In this document: one piece after another, positions 24,158 to 24,210 of the stretch
How positions within the stretch are numbered: position 1 is the stretch's first letter
How the letters are laid out: every line of letters begins with the position of its first letter
NCBI GenBank assembly: GCA_964588665.1
Contig: CAZPQQ010000048.1
Coordinates: forward strand, 1 to 24,210
Direction of reading: 5' to 3'
DNA: 24,210 nucleotides
From: UBA2160 sp964588665
GTDB taxonomy: Bacteria; Chloroflexota; Dehalococcoidia; Lucifugimonadales; UBA1123
Translations under genes and position numbers: made by a program
The notes under the pieces: model-generated
Databases searched by the model: none
Told to the model about the DNA's origin: nothing
The model's input: only the letters and a program-made list of their open reading frames with translations

Positions 24158-24210
24158 TGTTGGCTGTCAGCCCAAATGGGACAGATTGTTAATAGAGACT
24201 TTGAGCTGAT
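24158..24210 (+). mobile_element. Insertion sequence terminus (partial, runs off right edge)
   Basis: The sequence starts TGTTGGCTGTCAGC, continues with AAATGGGACAGATT and carries TTAATAGAGACT at 24189-24200. Its first 30 bases agree with the terminus at positions 54-25 (minus strand) at 23 positions, and the internal block is shared with one mismatch but an 11-base shift. The receiver frame loses homology exactly at 24157/24158. These facts support the other inverted repeat of the same IS type. No transposase part is visible. Confidence 0.65.

Noticed and set aside
1..24210. The window as a composite transposon bounded by two IS copies
   Set aside because: The segment carries secA and prs, which are essential single-copy genes. 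Contig breakage at repeated IS copies is simpler.

Overview
The window looks like one contig from a G+C-rich bacterium, most likely a Chloroflexota of the Dehalococcoidia/SAR202 type. The lineage is an inference. It rests on a coenzyme F420 gene (cofE), an AmmeMemoRadiSam protein B homologue, a soluble NuoE/NuoF-type formate dehydrogenase, UroD- and CitE-family catabolic proteins, several TTG/GTG starts and a possible leaderless promoter. No rRNA, tRNA, CRISPR array or phage module was seen.

Layout. Positions 1-54 are the end of an insertion sequence that cuts a formate dehydrogenase alpha gene. Its partners (NuoF-like, then NuoE-like) follow on the minus strand up to 3519. A 439-bp gap and a minus-strand MFS exporter come next, then a plus-strand NYN-domain protein (5341-6227). 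A convergent unknown gene (6272-7108) and prs (7309-8262) are on the minus strand. Divergent from prs is a plus-strand run: Memo-like protein, cofE and a SufR-like Fe-S regulator (8472-11354). Minus-strand genes follow: a UroD-family protein, an LVIVD/beta-propeller-like protein, and a secA-polX-unknown cluster (11391-19185). The right end is plus strand: an alpha/beta hydrolase, a CitE-like lyase, and a long hybrid histidine kinase cut at 24157 by a second insertion sequence end.

The two ends match each other. The 30 terminal bases at 54 to 25 (minus strand) and 24158 to 24187 (plus strand) agree at 23 of 30 positions, and both carry a further TTAA.AGAGACT block. They therefore look like the two inverted repeats of one IS type. 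Contigs often break at such repeats, and here each break falls exactly where homology of a host gene stops.

The left 6 kb is damaged: a one-base deletion in fdhA, a frameshift in a C5 run in nuoE, an in-frame TGA in the MFS gene and a frameshift in the NYN gene. I saw no lesions in the recognisable genes over the following 18 kb. This is either a decaying region beside an IS or locally poor sequence.

The most interesting points are a PolX whose three polymerase aspartates are all replaced while its PHP site is intact, a hybrid kinase whose N-box Mg-binding Asn is Ile, a formate dehydrogenase alpha subunit without the usual His-Cys3 ligands, a perfect 12-bp hairpin in the prs leader, and the paired IS ends. 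I did not find a clearly new multi-gene defence or metabolic system.
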